NCBI GenBank assembly: GCA_027621295.1 | Contig: JAQCBR010000001.1 | Location: 42,105 to 106,104, forward strand | Length of the DNA: 64,000 nucleotides | Source: Planctomycetota bacterium | Lineage (GTDB): Bacteria > Planctomycetota > UBA1135 > UBA2386 | Reading direction: 5' to 3' | Shown: piece after piece, positions 35,517 through 47,753 of the stretch | Position numbering within the stretch: the stretch's first letter is position 1 | Layout of the letters: the number at the start of each line of letters is the position of its first letter | Made by a program: the position numbers and the translations under genes | Notes under the pieces: generated by a model | The model's database searches: none | What the model was told of the DNA's origin: nothing | The model's input: the letters and a program-made list of their open reading frames with translations, nothing else

Positions 35517-37214
35517 ATGTTGGGCGGCTCGCGTAGCCTGCTCGCGGGCGGCGCCGACGGGCGCTCGGAACGGCAGGTAGGTTTTCCCGACGGTCTGGTT
35601 GGGGTTGTCCTCGGGCTGCTCCGTCCAAGCTGCTCCGGGAGAACCGCCATCGACGCCTTTCGCACGACCCTGACCCTGTTCTGCGCGGCCCTGTGCGCCG
35701 CGTCCGGGGTCCTGTCTGCACAGGCACCGGCGCCCGGTCCTGACGCCCGGGTCGTAGGTGCCGACGATGCGGCGGCGCTCGTGGCCAAGGCTGAGGACCA
35801 GCTCCGCCGCGAAGATCCGCTCGGCGCGCGTGCATCGTTCCAGGCGCTCCGCGGCATCGAGCCAGACGGCATCGCTGCCTGGGTGGGGCTCGGCCGGGTC
35901 GAGCTGCTGCTCGGTCGCCCGTCCGTGGCTCTCGGCTACGCCGATCGGGCGCTCGATCTGGACGAGGACGACGATGCCGCGGCAGCGCTCCGGGTCCGCG
36001 CTCTGATCCGGGCCCGGCGCTTCGAGGATGCGCTGTCCTTCTCGACGCGCTCGGTCGCCCGCCCGGGGCACGGGGTCGAAGTGCTCGCGGCCCACGCATC
36101 GGCGCTGTTCCGGACCCAGCAGAACGACGAGGCGAGGCGGTGCTACGAACGCGTGGTCGCGCTCGATCCGCTGCATGCCGAAGCCCATCTCCGGCTCGGC
36201 TCGGGTCTGCTGCCGCCTTCGGCTGCCGCGGTATCGCCCGCGCTGTCGCGCGCGATCCGGACCTTGCGGGCCGGAAAGCTGGTGCATGCGCGCGACGGTT
36301 TCGTCGACGTCCTGCGGGCGGAGCCCGGCCACCCGATCGCGCACCGCCTGCTCGGTGAGACCCTCTATCGCCTCCGCGCCGAGGGTTGTCTCGCCTCGAC
36401 CCACGGGGCTTTCCACGACGTGCGCCGTCTCGGGCGCGGGCGCGACCCGGACTCCGACGTGGTGGCCGCGTTCGTTCCGGGATTCGAGGCGCTGCCGGAC
36501 GAGCGCCGTGAGGCGGTCCTCCGCGCGCTCGGTCTGTTCGGATCACGGCTCCCGACGCTGGTCCGCAAGGGGGGGAGCCACGAACTCCTCGCGGAGGACG
36601 TTCGCACCACGGACAGTCCGGCCCGGGCTTCGCTGCGCGGTCGTCGGACGTTCGACGGTCGCGTCTGGGACGATGTCCGGGGGATCGGCGGTCTGCGCGC
36701 CGCGACCGGCATCGAGGCCCTCGATGAGGCTGCGGCCTTCGGGTTCGACACGCTGGTCCACGAGGTCGCGCACCAGGTGCACCTCCACGGATTCGAGCGA
36801 CGATCGGTCGGCGTGCGGATCCGTGCTGCCTTCGATACGGCGACCGAGGAAGGGCGCTGCCTCGACTACTACGCCGCGTCGAACTACGCGGAATACTTCG
36901 GGCAGGGGGTGGAGGCGTTCCACAGTCTCGTCAAGCGTCCGTCGACCGAAGCGACCCACGGGCATACGCGTTTCGAACTGCTCCGGACCGATCCCGCACT
37001 CCACGACCTCATAGCAGAGCTCGTCGACTTCGATCCGCTCGGTCGAGGGGTGCCAGGGCGTGGTCGCCTCCTGGAGGCCTGCGTCGAGGCCGCACTCGCC
37101 GTTGGACGCGTCGAGGATGCGCTGACTGCGATCGGGATGATGGACGCCGGTGCCGCTCGCGACGCACTGCGGGTCCGGACCGAGAGCCTCGCGCGCGCGC
37201 TCGAGATCGACTGA
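35517..37214 (+). CDS. Secreted TPR protein with a zinc-metallopeptidase (HExxH) domain
   Basis: Up to 565 aa. The real N-terminus probably begins later: a signal peptide (FRTTLTLFCAALCAASGVLSAQA) starts at about residue 47. TPR-like helices fill the first half (LGRVELLLGRPSVALGYADRAL, RCYERVVALDPLHAEAHLRLGSG). A gluzincin-type site follows: HEVAHQVHLHG, with a downstream Glu in NYAEYFGQGVEAF. No ATG, GTG or TTG lies in frame between 35523 and the signal peptide. An in-frame ATC at 35649 has a GGGAGAA ribosome site and a TAGGTT hexamer 65 nt upstream, so the start shown is only the ORF-track start. Confidence 0.72.
   Translation: MLGGSRSLLAGGADGRSERQVGFPDGLVGVVLGLLRPSCSGRTAIDAFRTTLTLFCAALCAASGVLSAQAPAPGPDARVVGADDAAALVAKAEDQLRREDPLGARASFQALRGIEPDGIAAWVGLGRVELLLGRPSVALGYADRALDLDEDDDAAAALRVRALIRARRFEDALSFSTRSVARPGHGVEVLAAHASALFRTQQNDEARRCYERVVALDPLHAEAHLRLGSGLLPPSAAAVSPALSRAIRTLRAGKLVHARDGFVDVLRAEPGHPIAHRLLGETLYRLRAEGCLASTHGAFHDVRRLGRGRDPDSDVVAAFVPGFEALPDERREAVLRALGLFGSRLPTLVRKGGSHELLAEDVRTTDSPARASLRGRRTFDGRVWDDVRGIGGLRAATGIEALDEAAAFGFDTLVHEVAHQVHLHGFERRSVGVRIRAAFDTATEEGRCLDYYAASNYAEYFGQGVEAFHSLVKRPSTEATHGHTRFELLRTDPALHDLIAELVDFDPLGRGVPGRGRLLEACVEAALAVGRVEDALTAIGMMDAGAARDALRVRTESLARALEID
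35578..35583 (+). promoter_or_regulatory. Candidate -10 element (TAGGTT) inside the annotated 5' end of the TPR-peptidase gene
   Basis: TAGGTT lies 65 nt before the in-frame ATC at 35649. If used, the ATG at 35517 cannot be the start. Confidence 0.35.
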
Positions 37215-37263
37215 GGCAGAGCGGTCCCGCGGGGTCGCGCTGTCCCCACATGGCGCCGATTCC

Positions 37264-37269
37264 TAGCAT
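37264..37269 (+). promoter_or_regulatory. Candidate -10 element (TAGCAT), leaderless start
   Basis: TAGCAT lies 8 nt before the ATG at 37278. Confidence 0.5.
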
Positions 37270-37277
37270 GGCCGGCG

Positions 37278-39362
37278 ATGTCGCTGCTCCATCCGTCGCG
37301 CTCTGCGTGTGGCCTCGCGTCGGCCGCCGTCCTGCTCCTCGCATCCGGGGCCGCGGCCCAGGGGCGTCGCCTGACCCCCGAGATGCTCTGGGACCTGGGT
37401 CGGGTCGCCGATCCCCAGGTCTCGCCCGACGGCCGCTTCGTGCTCTACCACCTGCGGAGCTACGACCTCGCTGCCAACCGAGGCAGCACGGTGATCCGTC
37501 GCCTGGAACGCAGTTCTGGCGAGGACGTGACGATCCCGTTCGGTCGATCCGCGTCCGGGGCGCGCTGGTCGCCGGACGGCTCGCGGCTCGCGTTCCTCGC
37601 CTCGTCGGTGGACGGCGAGCACGTGGGCACGACCCAGGTCTTCGTCTCGGACGCGGACGGCAGTGACGCGAAGCGTGTGACCGACCACGCCGGCGGCGTC
37701 TCGAACCTCGCCTGGTCTCCGGACGGCCAGCAGTTCTCGTTCACTGCGACGGTCCGGCTCGCCCCGACGCTCGTCGACCAGCACCCTGACCTGCCTCTCG
37801 CCGAGGCGCGGGTCTACGACGACCTGATGGTGCGGCACTGGGACACGTGGAAGGACGGCACCTACAGCCATCTCTTCGTGGTCCCGTCCGACGGTTCTTC
37901 GCCAGCGCGGGACCTGATGGCGGGCATGCGGGTCGACACGCCGCTGATGCCGTTCGGCGGCGGCGAGCAGATCGCGTGGTCACCCGACTCGACCGGTCTC
38001 GTGTACACCGCCAAGGTCTCCGACGCGCCCGAGTTCTCGACCAACAGCGACCTGTTCTGGGCACCGCTCGACGGCGGCACGCACCGCAACCTGACCCGCG
38101 GCTTCGGCGGCTACGACGTGGAGCCACGCTTCTCCCCGAGCGGCCAGTGGCTCGCCTGGGCGAGCATGGAGCGGAACGGCTACGAGTCGGACCAGAACCG
38201 GCTGTTCGTCCGCGCGTGGCCTCCCGGCGCCGACCCGGTCCGTGTCGATCGCTGGGACGGCACGGTCGGCAGCTTCTCGTGGCTTCCCGATTCGAGCGGA
38301 TTCCTGGTCGAAGCCGACTGGCGTGGGACGCACCAGGTCTTCCGGCTGCCCCTGGAGGGTGACGGAGTTCCGGCTGCCGTCACGAGCGGACGCTGGCACT
38401 TCGCGAGCGCGGTGCCGCTGCCGGACGGCTCGGGGTTCGTCGCTCTCCGGCAGCAGTCCGAGCGTCCGCACGAACTCGTCGAAGTCCCGCTCTCCGGCGA
38501 ACCCGTCGAGGGTGAGCTGCGCACCGATGTGAACGGTGCGGTCTATGCAGACCTCGATCTGCCGTCGGTCGAGGAGAGATGGTTCGATGCGACCGACGGC
38601 GAGAAGGTGCACGCCTGGGTGATCAAGCCGCCGGGCTTCGATCCGCAGAAGCGCTACCCGATGCTGCTCTACTGCCAGGGAGGGCCCCAGTCCCAGGTCG
38701 GGCAGTGGTTCAGCTACCGCTGGAACTTCCACCTGATGGCAGCGCGTGGCTACGTGGTCCTCGCGGTCAACCGTCGCGGGTTGCCGGGCTTCGGCACGGC
38801 CTGGAACGAGGCGATCAGCCGTGACTGGGGCGGACAGGCGATGCAGGACCTGCTCGCGGCGACCGACGCGATGATCGCGGAACCGTGGATCGATCCGCGA
38901 CGCGTCGGTGCGGTCGGCGCGAGCTACGGCGGCTACACCGTCTACTGGCTGATGGGCCACGATCAGCCCGATCGCTTCGCCGCGATGGTCGCACACTGCG
39001 GCGTCTTCAACCTCGAATCGATGTACCTGTCGACCGAGGAACTGTTCTTCGCGAACTGGGACCTGGGTGGGCCCTACTGGGGAGACGATCGGACACGCGC
39101 GGACTACGAGCGCTTCTCGCCGCACCGGTTCGTGCAGGACTGGGACACGCCGCTCCTGGTGATCCACGGGCAGCAGGACTTCCGGGTGCCTCTGGAGCAG
39201 GGGCTCCAGGCGTTCACCGGTGCCCAGGTCCGGGGCGTGCCCTCGCGCTTCGTCTACTTCCCCGGCGAGAGTCACTGGGTGCTCTCTCCGCAGAACGGTG
39301 TGCTCTGGCAGCGGCTCTTCTTCGACTGGCTCGACCGCCACCTGGCGCCGAAGAAACGCTGA
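37278..39362 (+). CDS. Secreted S9-family prolyl oligopeptidase/acylaminoacyl peptidase
   Basis: A 694-aa serine peptidase with signal peptide (LASAAVLLLASGAAAQ). The first half is a beta-propeller of WD/TolB-like repeats (PQVSPDGRFVLYHL, ARWSPDGSRLAFLAS, LAWSPDGQQFSFTA). The C-terminal alpha/beta hydrolase domain has the nucleophile GASYGGY, the acid in GQQDFRVP and the His in ESHWVLSP. It would trim short peptides in the periplasm. The promoter hexamer lies directly before the ATG. The next gene follows after 71 bp. Confidence 0.93.
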   Translation: MSLLHPSRSACGLASAAVLLLASGAAAQGRRLTPEMLWDLGRVADPQVSPDGRFVLYHLRSYDLAANRGSTVIRRLERSSGEDVTIPFGRSASGARWSPDGSRLAFLASSVDGEHVGTTQVFVSDADGSDAKRVTDHAGGVSNLAWSPDGQQFSFTATVRLAPTLVDQHPDLPLAEARVYDDLMVRHWDTWKDGTYSHLFVVPSDGSSPARDLMAGMRVDTPLMPFGGGEQIAWSPDSTGLVYTAKVSDAPEFSTNSDLFWAPLDGGTHRNLTRGFGGYDVEPRFSPSGQWLAWASMERNGYESDQNRLFVRAWPPGADPVRVDRWDGTVGSFSWLPDSSGFLVEADWRGTHQVFRLPLEGDGVPAAVTSGRWHFASAVPLPDGSGFVALRQQSERPHELVEVPLSGEPVEGELRTDVNGAVYADLDLPSVEERWFDATDGEKVHAWVIKPPGFDPQKRYPMLLYCQGGPQSQVGQWFSYRWNFHLMAARGYVVLAVNRRGLPGFGTAWNEAISRDWGGQAMQDLLAATDAMIAEPWIDPRRVGAVGASYGGYTVYWLMGHDQPDRFAAMVAHCGVFNLESMYLSTEELFFANWDLGGPYWGDDRTRADYERFSPHRFVQDWDTPLLVIHGQQDFRVPLEQGLQAFTGAQVRGVPSRFVYFPGESHWVLSPQNGVLWQRLFFDWLDRHLAPKKR

Positions 39363-39433
39363 AATTCGCCCTGACCCCACCGATTCGCCCGCGCGACGTG
39401 CCTTCCTGGGCGTTCCTCCGAGAACACACACCG

Positions 39434-41086
39434 ATGCTCCGCAAGACCCTGATCGTCGTCCTGGCTGCCTCCGCAGTCGCCTTCGCCGCGGGCCACGAAG
39501 ACCTCGCCGCCGAGACCCAGGGGCCAGGACGCGGAATGGGGATGATGGGGCGGTCTGCGGCCTCCTCGGATCACTTCACCGATTCGAACGCGTGTGCTCT
39601 CTGTCACTCGGCAGCGACCACGGCCACGGCGCTGTGGAGTCCCACCGGCGACGACGTGTCGCCGCACGGCACCTGGAAGGCCACGATGATGGCCAACTCG
39701 TTCCGCGACCCCTACTGGCGGGCCCAGGTCAGCAAGGAGGTCGCTGCAGCTTCGACCGACGAGAAGAAAGCCGAGATCCAGGCGCTGTGCGTGACCTGCC
39801 ACGGACCGGCGGTGCACCACGAGGCGCGCCTCGCCGGCAAGGAGTCACCGGGTGTGTTCGCGAGCTACGGCAACGGGATGGCGGAGGACGGCGTGACCTG
39901 CACCGTCTGCCATCAGGCCCAGGGTGAAACGTTCGGAGAGCCGGCGAGCTTCAGCGGCAACCTCGACATCCGCCCCGGCCGCAAGATCTTCGGGCCGTAC
40001 GAGAACCCGTCGGCGCGGCCGATGCTCATGCACACGGGGTTCGAGGCGACGCACGGCCCGCACATCCGCGATGCGGGGCTCTGCGGTTCCTGCCACACGC
40101 TCTACACGCACCACGTCCCGGGCGGCGCGCCGTTCGCCGAGCAGACTCCGTACTTGGAATGGCAGAACAGTGCGTTCGCGGACGGAGGATCTGAAGGCGC
40201 GCGCACCTGCCAGGAGTGCCACATGCCCGAAGTGGGGGAGATGCGCATCGCGCGCAATCCGGCCGGCTTCGACTTCAACATCCCGGTGCGCGACGACTAC
40301 AGAGCCCATACGTTCGTCGGCGGCAACGCGTTCATGCTCGATCTGCTGCGTCGCAACAGCGACGAACTCGGCGTCAAGGCTGACGCAGACGCGCTGCGGC
40401 GGAACGCGCGGGCGACTCGCCGGCAGCTCGCGCACGAGACCGTCGCGCTGTCGGTCGTGGACGCCGAGCGCGGCGAGGGCGTCGTGTCGTTCGACGTCCG
40501 CGTCGAGAACAAGACCGGTCACAAGTTCCCGACCGGCTACCCGGCGAGGCGCGCCTGGCTGCGCGTCCAGGTGAGGGCGGGTCGCAGCGTGATCTTCGAT
40601 TCGGGTGCCTTCGACGAGAACGGGCGGCTCGAGGGTGTCCAGGACGAGCGCGGCCAGCCTCACCACGTCGTCATCGACGACGCGTCCCAGGTGCAGGTCT
40701 ACGAGGCGGTCGCAGGAGACGAAGACGGGGCTCCGACCACCTACCTGACGCGGATGGCGTCGCGGCTGAAGGACAACCGAATCCTGCCCAGGGGCTACCG
40801 GGCCGATGGGCCCTACGCCGCCGACACCGCGCCAGCTGGCGTGGGCGACGATCCGGACTTCACCGGCGGTGAGGATCGGACGTGCTACCGTGTCGCGCTC
40901 CCGGACGGCGTGAGCGGCAGCGGGGTCGTCGTGGTCGCTTGGATGCACTACCAGTCGGTGCCACCGGCCTGGGTCGACCCGCTGCGAGACGTCCAGACCG
41001 AGGAGGCCGAGCGCTTCGTGCGGATGTACGACGCAGCGGACAAGGCGCCGGAGACCGTTGGCGTGACCGTGCACGTCTTCGAGTGA
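39434..41086 (+). CDS. Secreted five-haem cytochrome c
   Basis: A 550-aa exported protein with signal peptide (TLIVVLAASAVAFAAG). It has five CxxCH haem sites: CALCH, CVTCH, CTVCH, CGSCH and CQECH, all in the first 260 residues. This resembles the cytochrome c-554/multihaem family. The haem-free C-terminal half includes VENKTGHKFPTGYPARRAWLRVQV, a beta domain often found behind such haem modules. It probably moves electrons across the periplasm. The globin gene follows after 26 bp. Confidence 0.85.
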   Translation: MLRKTLIVVLAASAVAFAAGHEDLAAETQGPGRGMGMMGRSAASSDHFTDSNACALCHSAATTATALWSPTGDDVSPHGTWKATMMANSFRDPYWRAQVSKEVAAASTDEKKAEIQALCVTCHGPAVHHEARLAGKESPGVFASYGNGMAEDGVTCTVCHQAQGETFGEPASFSGNLDIRPGRKIFGPYENPSARPMLMHTGFEATHGPHIRDAGLCGSCHTLYTHHVPGGAPFAEQTPYLEWQNSAFADGGSEGARTCQECHMPEVGEMRIARNPAGFDFNIPVRDDYRAHTFVGGNAFMLDLLRRNSDELGVKADADALRRNARATRRQLAHETVALSVVDAERGEGVVSFDVRVENKTGHKFPTGYPARRAWLRVQVRAGRSVIFDSGAFDENGRLEGVQDERGQPHHVVIDDASQVQVYEAVAGDEDGAPTTYLTRMASRLKDNRILPRGYRADGPYAADTAPAGVGDDPDFTGGEDRTCYRVALPDGVSGSGVVVVAWMHYQSVPPAWVDPLRDVQTEEAERFVRMYDAADKAPETVGVTVHVFE

Positions 41087-41112
41087 AGGTGCTCCAAGCA
41101 CATCGGAGCAAC

Positions 41113-41502
41113 ATGGCAGCAGCCAAGGGGTTGGTCGGTCGGGTCGGAGGGATCGACGGCGTGCGCCGGATCCTCCGGCGCTTCTACGCGCGTCTCGCGG
41201 CCGATCCGATGGTGGGGTTCTTCTTCGCGGGGCGAGATCTGGGTTCGATCGTCGAGGGGCAGCTCGGATTCATGCTCTGGGCATTCGGCGAGGTGCCGCA
41301 GCTTCGCGTTCGGCATCCGCGGGATGCGCACCAGGGGCTGCCCCCGATCCTGCGCGGCCACTTCGACCGACGTCTCGTGATCCTGGAGGAGACGCTCCGG
41401 GATGCCGGACTCGTCGAGGAAGACGTGCGCGCCTGGCTGAAGGTCGAGTCGGCTCTCCGCCGTCAGGTCCAGGCGCGCAACGAGTCCCGGCCGGGGAGCT
41501 GA
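41113..41502 (+). CDS. Truncated haemoglobin-like protein
   Basis: A 129-aa globin of the truncated type. The B-helix RRFYARLAADPMVGFFF and the proximal His in GHFDRRLVILEETLRDAGL are recognisable. Other globin landmarks are weak. The start with a GGAG ribosome site 5 nt before the ATG at 41113 is preferred over an upstream GTG that overlaps the cytochrome stop. Truncated globins often detoxify NO or bind O2. The haem-cytochrome neighbour suggests redox or NO chemistry. Confidence 0.8.
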   Translation: MAAAKGLVGRVGGIDGVRRILRRFYARLAADPMVGFFFAGRDLGSIVEGQLGFMLWAFGEVPQLRVRHPRDAHQGLPPILRGHFDRRLVILEETLRDAGLVEEDVRAWLKVESALRRQVQARNESRPGS

Positions 41503-41533
41503 GCCGGACCGTCCACCCTCGCGCCCGTCGAGC

Positions 41534-42988
41534 CTAGCTCCGGGCCGTCGGGCTCGAGCCGAGCCAGGCGACGGCCGATGCGGCAACGAACGGGAGGACC
41601 CGCTCGTGGACGCCGCCCTTCCAGGCCGGGTCGAGGTATGCGACCACGCTGTAGCCCGCACCCAACGCCATCGCTGCCGTCGTCGCCGTCGCGTGGACCG
41701 GTCCGCGCCACAGCGTGACGAGGAGGAGCGGGCCGAACGCGGCTCCGAGCGCGCTCCAGGCGAACAGGACGCTGCCGAAGATCGTGTCGTCCGCCGTCAG
41801 CGCGAGGCCCACCGCGAGCGCCGACACGAGGAGCACGACGACGCGCGAGCGGAGCAGGGTCCCGGCGGGGTCGGGGCCCTTCCATCCCAGGTCGTGGCTC
41901 ACCGCGGAAGCGGCGACCAGGAGCTGGCTGTCGGCGGTCGACATGATCGCGGACAGCACCGCAGCCACCATCACGCCGGAAACCACGGCCGGGAACAGCT
42001 GGTCTGCGAGCGCGAAGAACGCCTGTTCGGAGTCGGGCATCGCGGTCTCGTGGAGGACGCGTCCGCACAGGCCCAGGACGATCATCCCGGCGTAGACGGC
42101 GACGGCCCAGCTCATCGCGTAGATGCGGGCGCGGCGGAGTTCCGCGTCGCCCCGAACCGCCATGAAGCGATTCACCACGTGTGGCTGCCCCGGATAGCCG
42201 AGACCGATGCCGAACAGAGCGAGGACCGCGAGCGCTCCGGTGCCCAGGTCGGCTCCTCCGAGCAGGTCCGCGTATCCGTCCGACGGGACGGCCCCGACGC
42301 CGGCGGCGAGGCCCGAGGGGCCACCGACCGCGATGAGTGCCGCGACCGGCAGGGCGACCGCAGTCGCGGCCATCCACAGTCCCTGGAGCGTGTCGGTGAG
42401 GCTGACCGCCCAGAACCCGCCGAGAACGGTGTAGACGACGACGATCAGGCTGCCGACCAGGATCGAGGTCAGGGAATCGAGGCCGAAGGTGGTCTGGAAG
42501 CTCTTGCCCGCGCCCTGGAACTGGGATGCGACGTAGGTCGTCAGACAGAAGATCAGGATGACGGAGGCGACGACCCTGGGCGTCCGGAAGGCGGCGCCTC
42601 GACCAGGACCAGCCAGGAGCTCCGTGACGGTGCACGCAGCGGTCTCGGCCGATCGTCGGCGGAGACGGGGGGCGACCAGGAACCAGTTGATCGCGAAGCC
42701 GCCGACGCAGGCCGGGAACAGCCAGAGGGCCGAGAGTCCACGCTGGTACGCGTAGCCCGACACGCCCAGCAGTGTCCAGACGGAGGACGAACTGGCCGAG
42801 GCCGAGATCGCGGTGACCAGCGGGCCCAGCCTCCGTCCTCCGAGGAGGAAGTCGGACTCGTCGCGGGTGCGGCGCTCGGCGACGAAGCCGATCGCGAGCA
42901 GGACGACCTTGTAGGCGACCAGCGTGACGAGGATCACCGACGTGCGTTCCACGTCGGGAGGATAGCCGCGGGGAGCCCCATCATTCAT
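41534..42988 (-). CDS. Sodium/solute symporter (SSS family)
   Basis: A 484-aa membrane protein with about 12-13 helices. The N-terminal signature ERRTRDESDFLLGGRRLGPLVTAISASASSSSVWTLLG and the MSTADSQLLVAASAVSHDL motif are typical of the PutP/SSS family. It would import an amino acid or organic acid with Na+. It is transcribed away from guaB and ends 31 bp after the globin on the opposite strand. The substrate cannot be predicted. Confidence 0.92.
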   Translation of the reverse strand: MNDGAPRGYPPDVERTSVILVTLVAYKVVLLAIGFVAERRTRDESDFLLGGRRLGPLVTAISASASSSSVWTLLGVSGYAYQRGLSALWLFPACVGGFAINWFLVAPRLRRRSAETAACTVTELLAGPGRGAAFRTPRVVASVILIFCLTTYVASQFQGAGKSFQTTFGLDSLTSILVGSLIVVVYTVLGGFWAVSLTDTLQGLWMAATAVALPVAALIAVGGPSGLAAGVGAVPSDGYADLLGGADLGTGALAVLALFGIGLGYPGQPHVVNRFMAVRGDAELRRARIYAMSWAVAVYAGMIVLGLCGRVLHETAMPDSEQAFFALADQLFPAVVSGVMVAAVLSAIMSTADSQLLVAASAVSHDLGWKGPDPAGTLLRSRVVVLLVSALAVGLALTADDTIFGSVLFAWSALGAAFGPLLLVTLWRGPVHATATTAAMALGAGYSVVAYLDPAWKGGVHERVLPFVAASAVAWLGSSPTARS

Positions 42989-43038
42989 CGGCGACCGTCG
43001 GATGCTCTTCTGCCTTGCAGCCGGCTCCCGGGCGTGGC

Positions 43039-46094
<3,056 letters not shown>

Positions 46095-46096
46095 CG

Positions 46097-46127
46097 GGCT
46101 CGCCCGGTGGTCGCGCCGGGCCGAGCC
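46097..46127. terminator. Hairpin between convergent guaA and ABC exporter genes
   Basis: GGCTCGCCCGG pairs with CCGGGCCGAGCC with one bulged base. It starts 2 bp after the guaA stop and could act for both strands. Confidence 0.5.
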
Positions 46128-46148
46128 GACGAGCCACGCGAGGCCGGT

Positions 46149-47753
46149 TCAGTCCGACCGGCGTGCGGGGTCGACCGCGGCGTCGGACGTGACCGGCGCG
46201 CGGATCCAGCGCAGGATCTCCCGGACCCTGGGCGGCTTGCCCGTCATCAGGATGCCGACGCGGAACACCTTGGCCGCTGCCCAGAACGCGATCACCAGCG
46301 ACACCAGGATCAGCGCCGACGACGCGAAGTACTCCCAGGCCGGAGGCGGTCCGCCCGCGCGGTTCATCATCAGGAACGGCGTGTAGAGCGGGATGTAGGT
46401 CAGGATGCGCGCGACCGTGCCGTTCGGGTCCTGCACGACGAAGAGCATCGCGAACAGCGGCACGATCAGCAGGATGAACACCGGCTGCATCAGGTTCTGC
46501 GCCTCCTTCAGCGAGTTGCAGACCGAGCCGAGCGCGACCAGGATCGCCGCGTAGAGCAGGTAGCCGGCCAGGAAGTAGCCGACGAACGACGTGAGGTAGA
46601 CCGGATCACCGATGATCCCGGCGAGGTCGAGCTGGCCGAGCTTCCCGGAGTCCGGAACCAGCTGGGCGCCGATGAGCGCGGTCGCCACCCAGGCACCGAC
46701 GATGGTGAGGCCGGTGGCGGCGATGCCGAGCACCTTGCCGGCCATCAGCTGGAGTGGCGACACCGAGGAGAGCAGCACCTCGATCAGGCGGTTGCTCTTC
46801 TCCTCGACGGTGTTCGTCAGCAGCATCTGGGCCGCGGTGAAGACGGCGATCCACAGCAGGTAGACGAAGGCGACGGGCGCGAAGCCGGCCGCTTTCTCCT
46901 TCGTGTCCACCGTCTCGGTCTCGCCGGTCGACGAAACGCGCTGCTCCCGGAACGGGAACGAGGCCAGGAGCAGGTCCGCATCGGCCTGCGTCACGCCGGG
47001 CATGGCCTCGATCCGACGTGCCCGCACCACCGACGTGGCGTGGCGCTCGAACCAGGATCGGAGGTCGCCGTCGGTCAGGTTGTTCGAGACGTACTCGCCC
47101 GCCCCGTCGGCCAGCGGATCGCCGGGCAGGATGAAGTAGGCGAACAGCTTCTCGTCCGCGATCGCGCGGTTCAGCGAAGCCCGCACCTCGTCGATCGGCT
47201 GCTCCTCCGATACGCCGAGCGCGTCGAGATCGATCCGTCGGTAGCGCGCCAGCGCGATGCTCGACGCGAGGTTCTGGAGGACCTTCGCGCGTTCGGGGTC
47301 GCGCTGCACCTCGAGGGCCCAGCGGAGGACGGCGCCCTGCACGCTGGGCGGCAGGCGCGGGCGGTCGCCGTCTTCGCCGCCGAGTGCGGCCGGATCGAAG
47401 TCCGGTGCCGCCTCGCGGATGCGCGCCATCAGGTCGCGGATCGGATGGTCCTCGGGCAGGCCTTCGAGCCACGCCTTCACATCGGGAGCCTCTCCTCCGC
47501 CCTCGCCGGCCCCGCGGAGCATCGAGCCGAGGTCGGTCTGGGCGGCCCTGGTCTCGATGGAGCGCGACAGCCAGTCATTCTCCGAGAGGTCGACGACCGC
47601 GTAGGTCCGCACGTCCTTCGACTTCTCGAGGAACCGTCCGATCGCGATCGACGCGGCCAGGATCAGCGGCAGCGAAAGGATGCCGATCCAGAACGTCTTG
47701 GTGCGCAGGTTCTCGACGAACTCGCGCTGGGCGACGATCAGTGTCTTGCTCAT
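46149..47753 (-). CDS. ABC-2 type transporter permease
   Basis: A 534-aa membrane protein of the NatB/ABC-2 type. An N-terminal helix (TFWIGILSLPLILAASIAIG) is followed by a long extracytoplasmic part (about residues 45-290) and then five to six helices near the C-terminus, with NTVEEKSNRLIEVLLSSVSPLQLMAGKVLG, the segment typical of this family. The ATG at 47753 overlaps the stop of the ATPase gene (ATGA), so both subunits are made together. The substrate is unknown. Confidence 0.88.
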   Translation of the reverse strand: MSKTLIVAQREFVENLRTKTFWIGILSLPLILAASIAIGRFLEKSKDVRTYAVVDLSENDWLSRSIETRAAQTDLGSMLRGAGEGGGEAPDVKAWLEGLPEDHPIRDLMARIREAAPDFDPAALGGEDGDRPRLPPSVQGAVLRWALEVQRDPERAKVLQNLASSIALARYRRIDLDALGVSEEQPIDEVRASLNRAIADEKLFAYFILPGDPLADGAGEYVSNNLTDGDLRSWFERHATSVVRARRIEAMPGVTQADADLLLASFPFREQRVSSTGETETVDTKEKAAGFAPVAFVYLLWIAVFTAAQMLLTNTVEEKSNRLIEVLLSSVSPLQLMAGKVLGIAATGLTIVGAWVATALIGAQLVPDSGKLGQLDLAGIIGDPVYLTSFVGYFLAGYLLYAAILVALGSVCNSLKEAQNLMQPVFILLIVPLFAMLFVVQDPNGTVARILTYIPLYTPFLMMNRAGGPPPAWEYFASSALILVSLVIAFWAAAKVFRVGILMTGKPPRVREILRWIRAPVTSDAAVDPARRSD

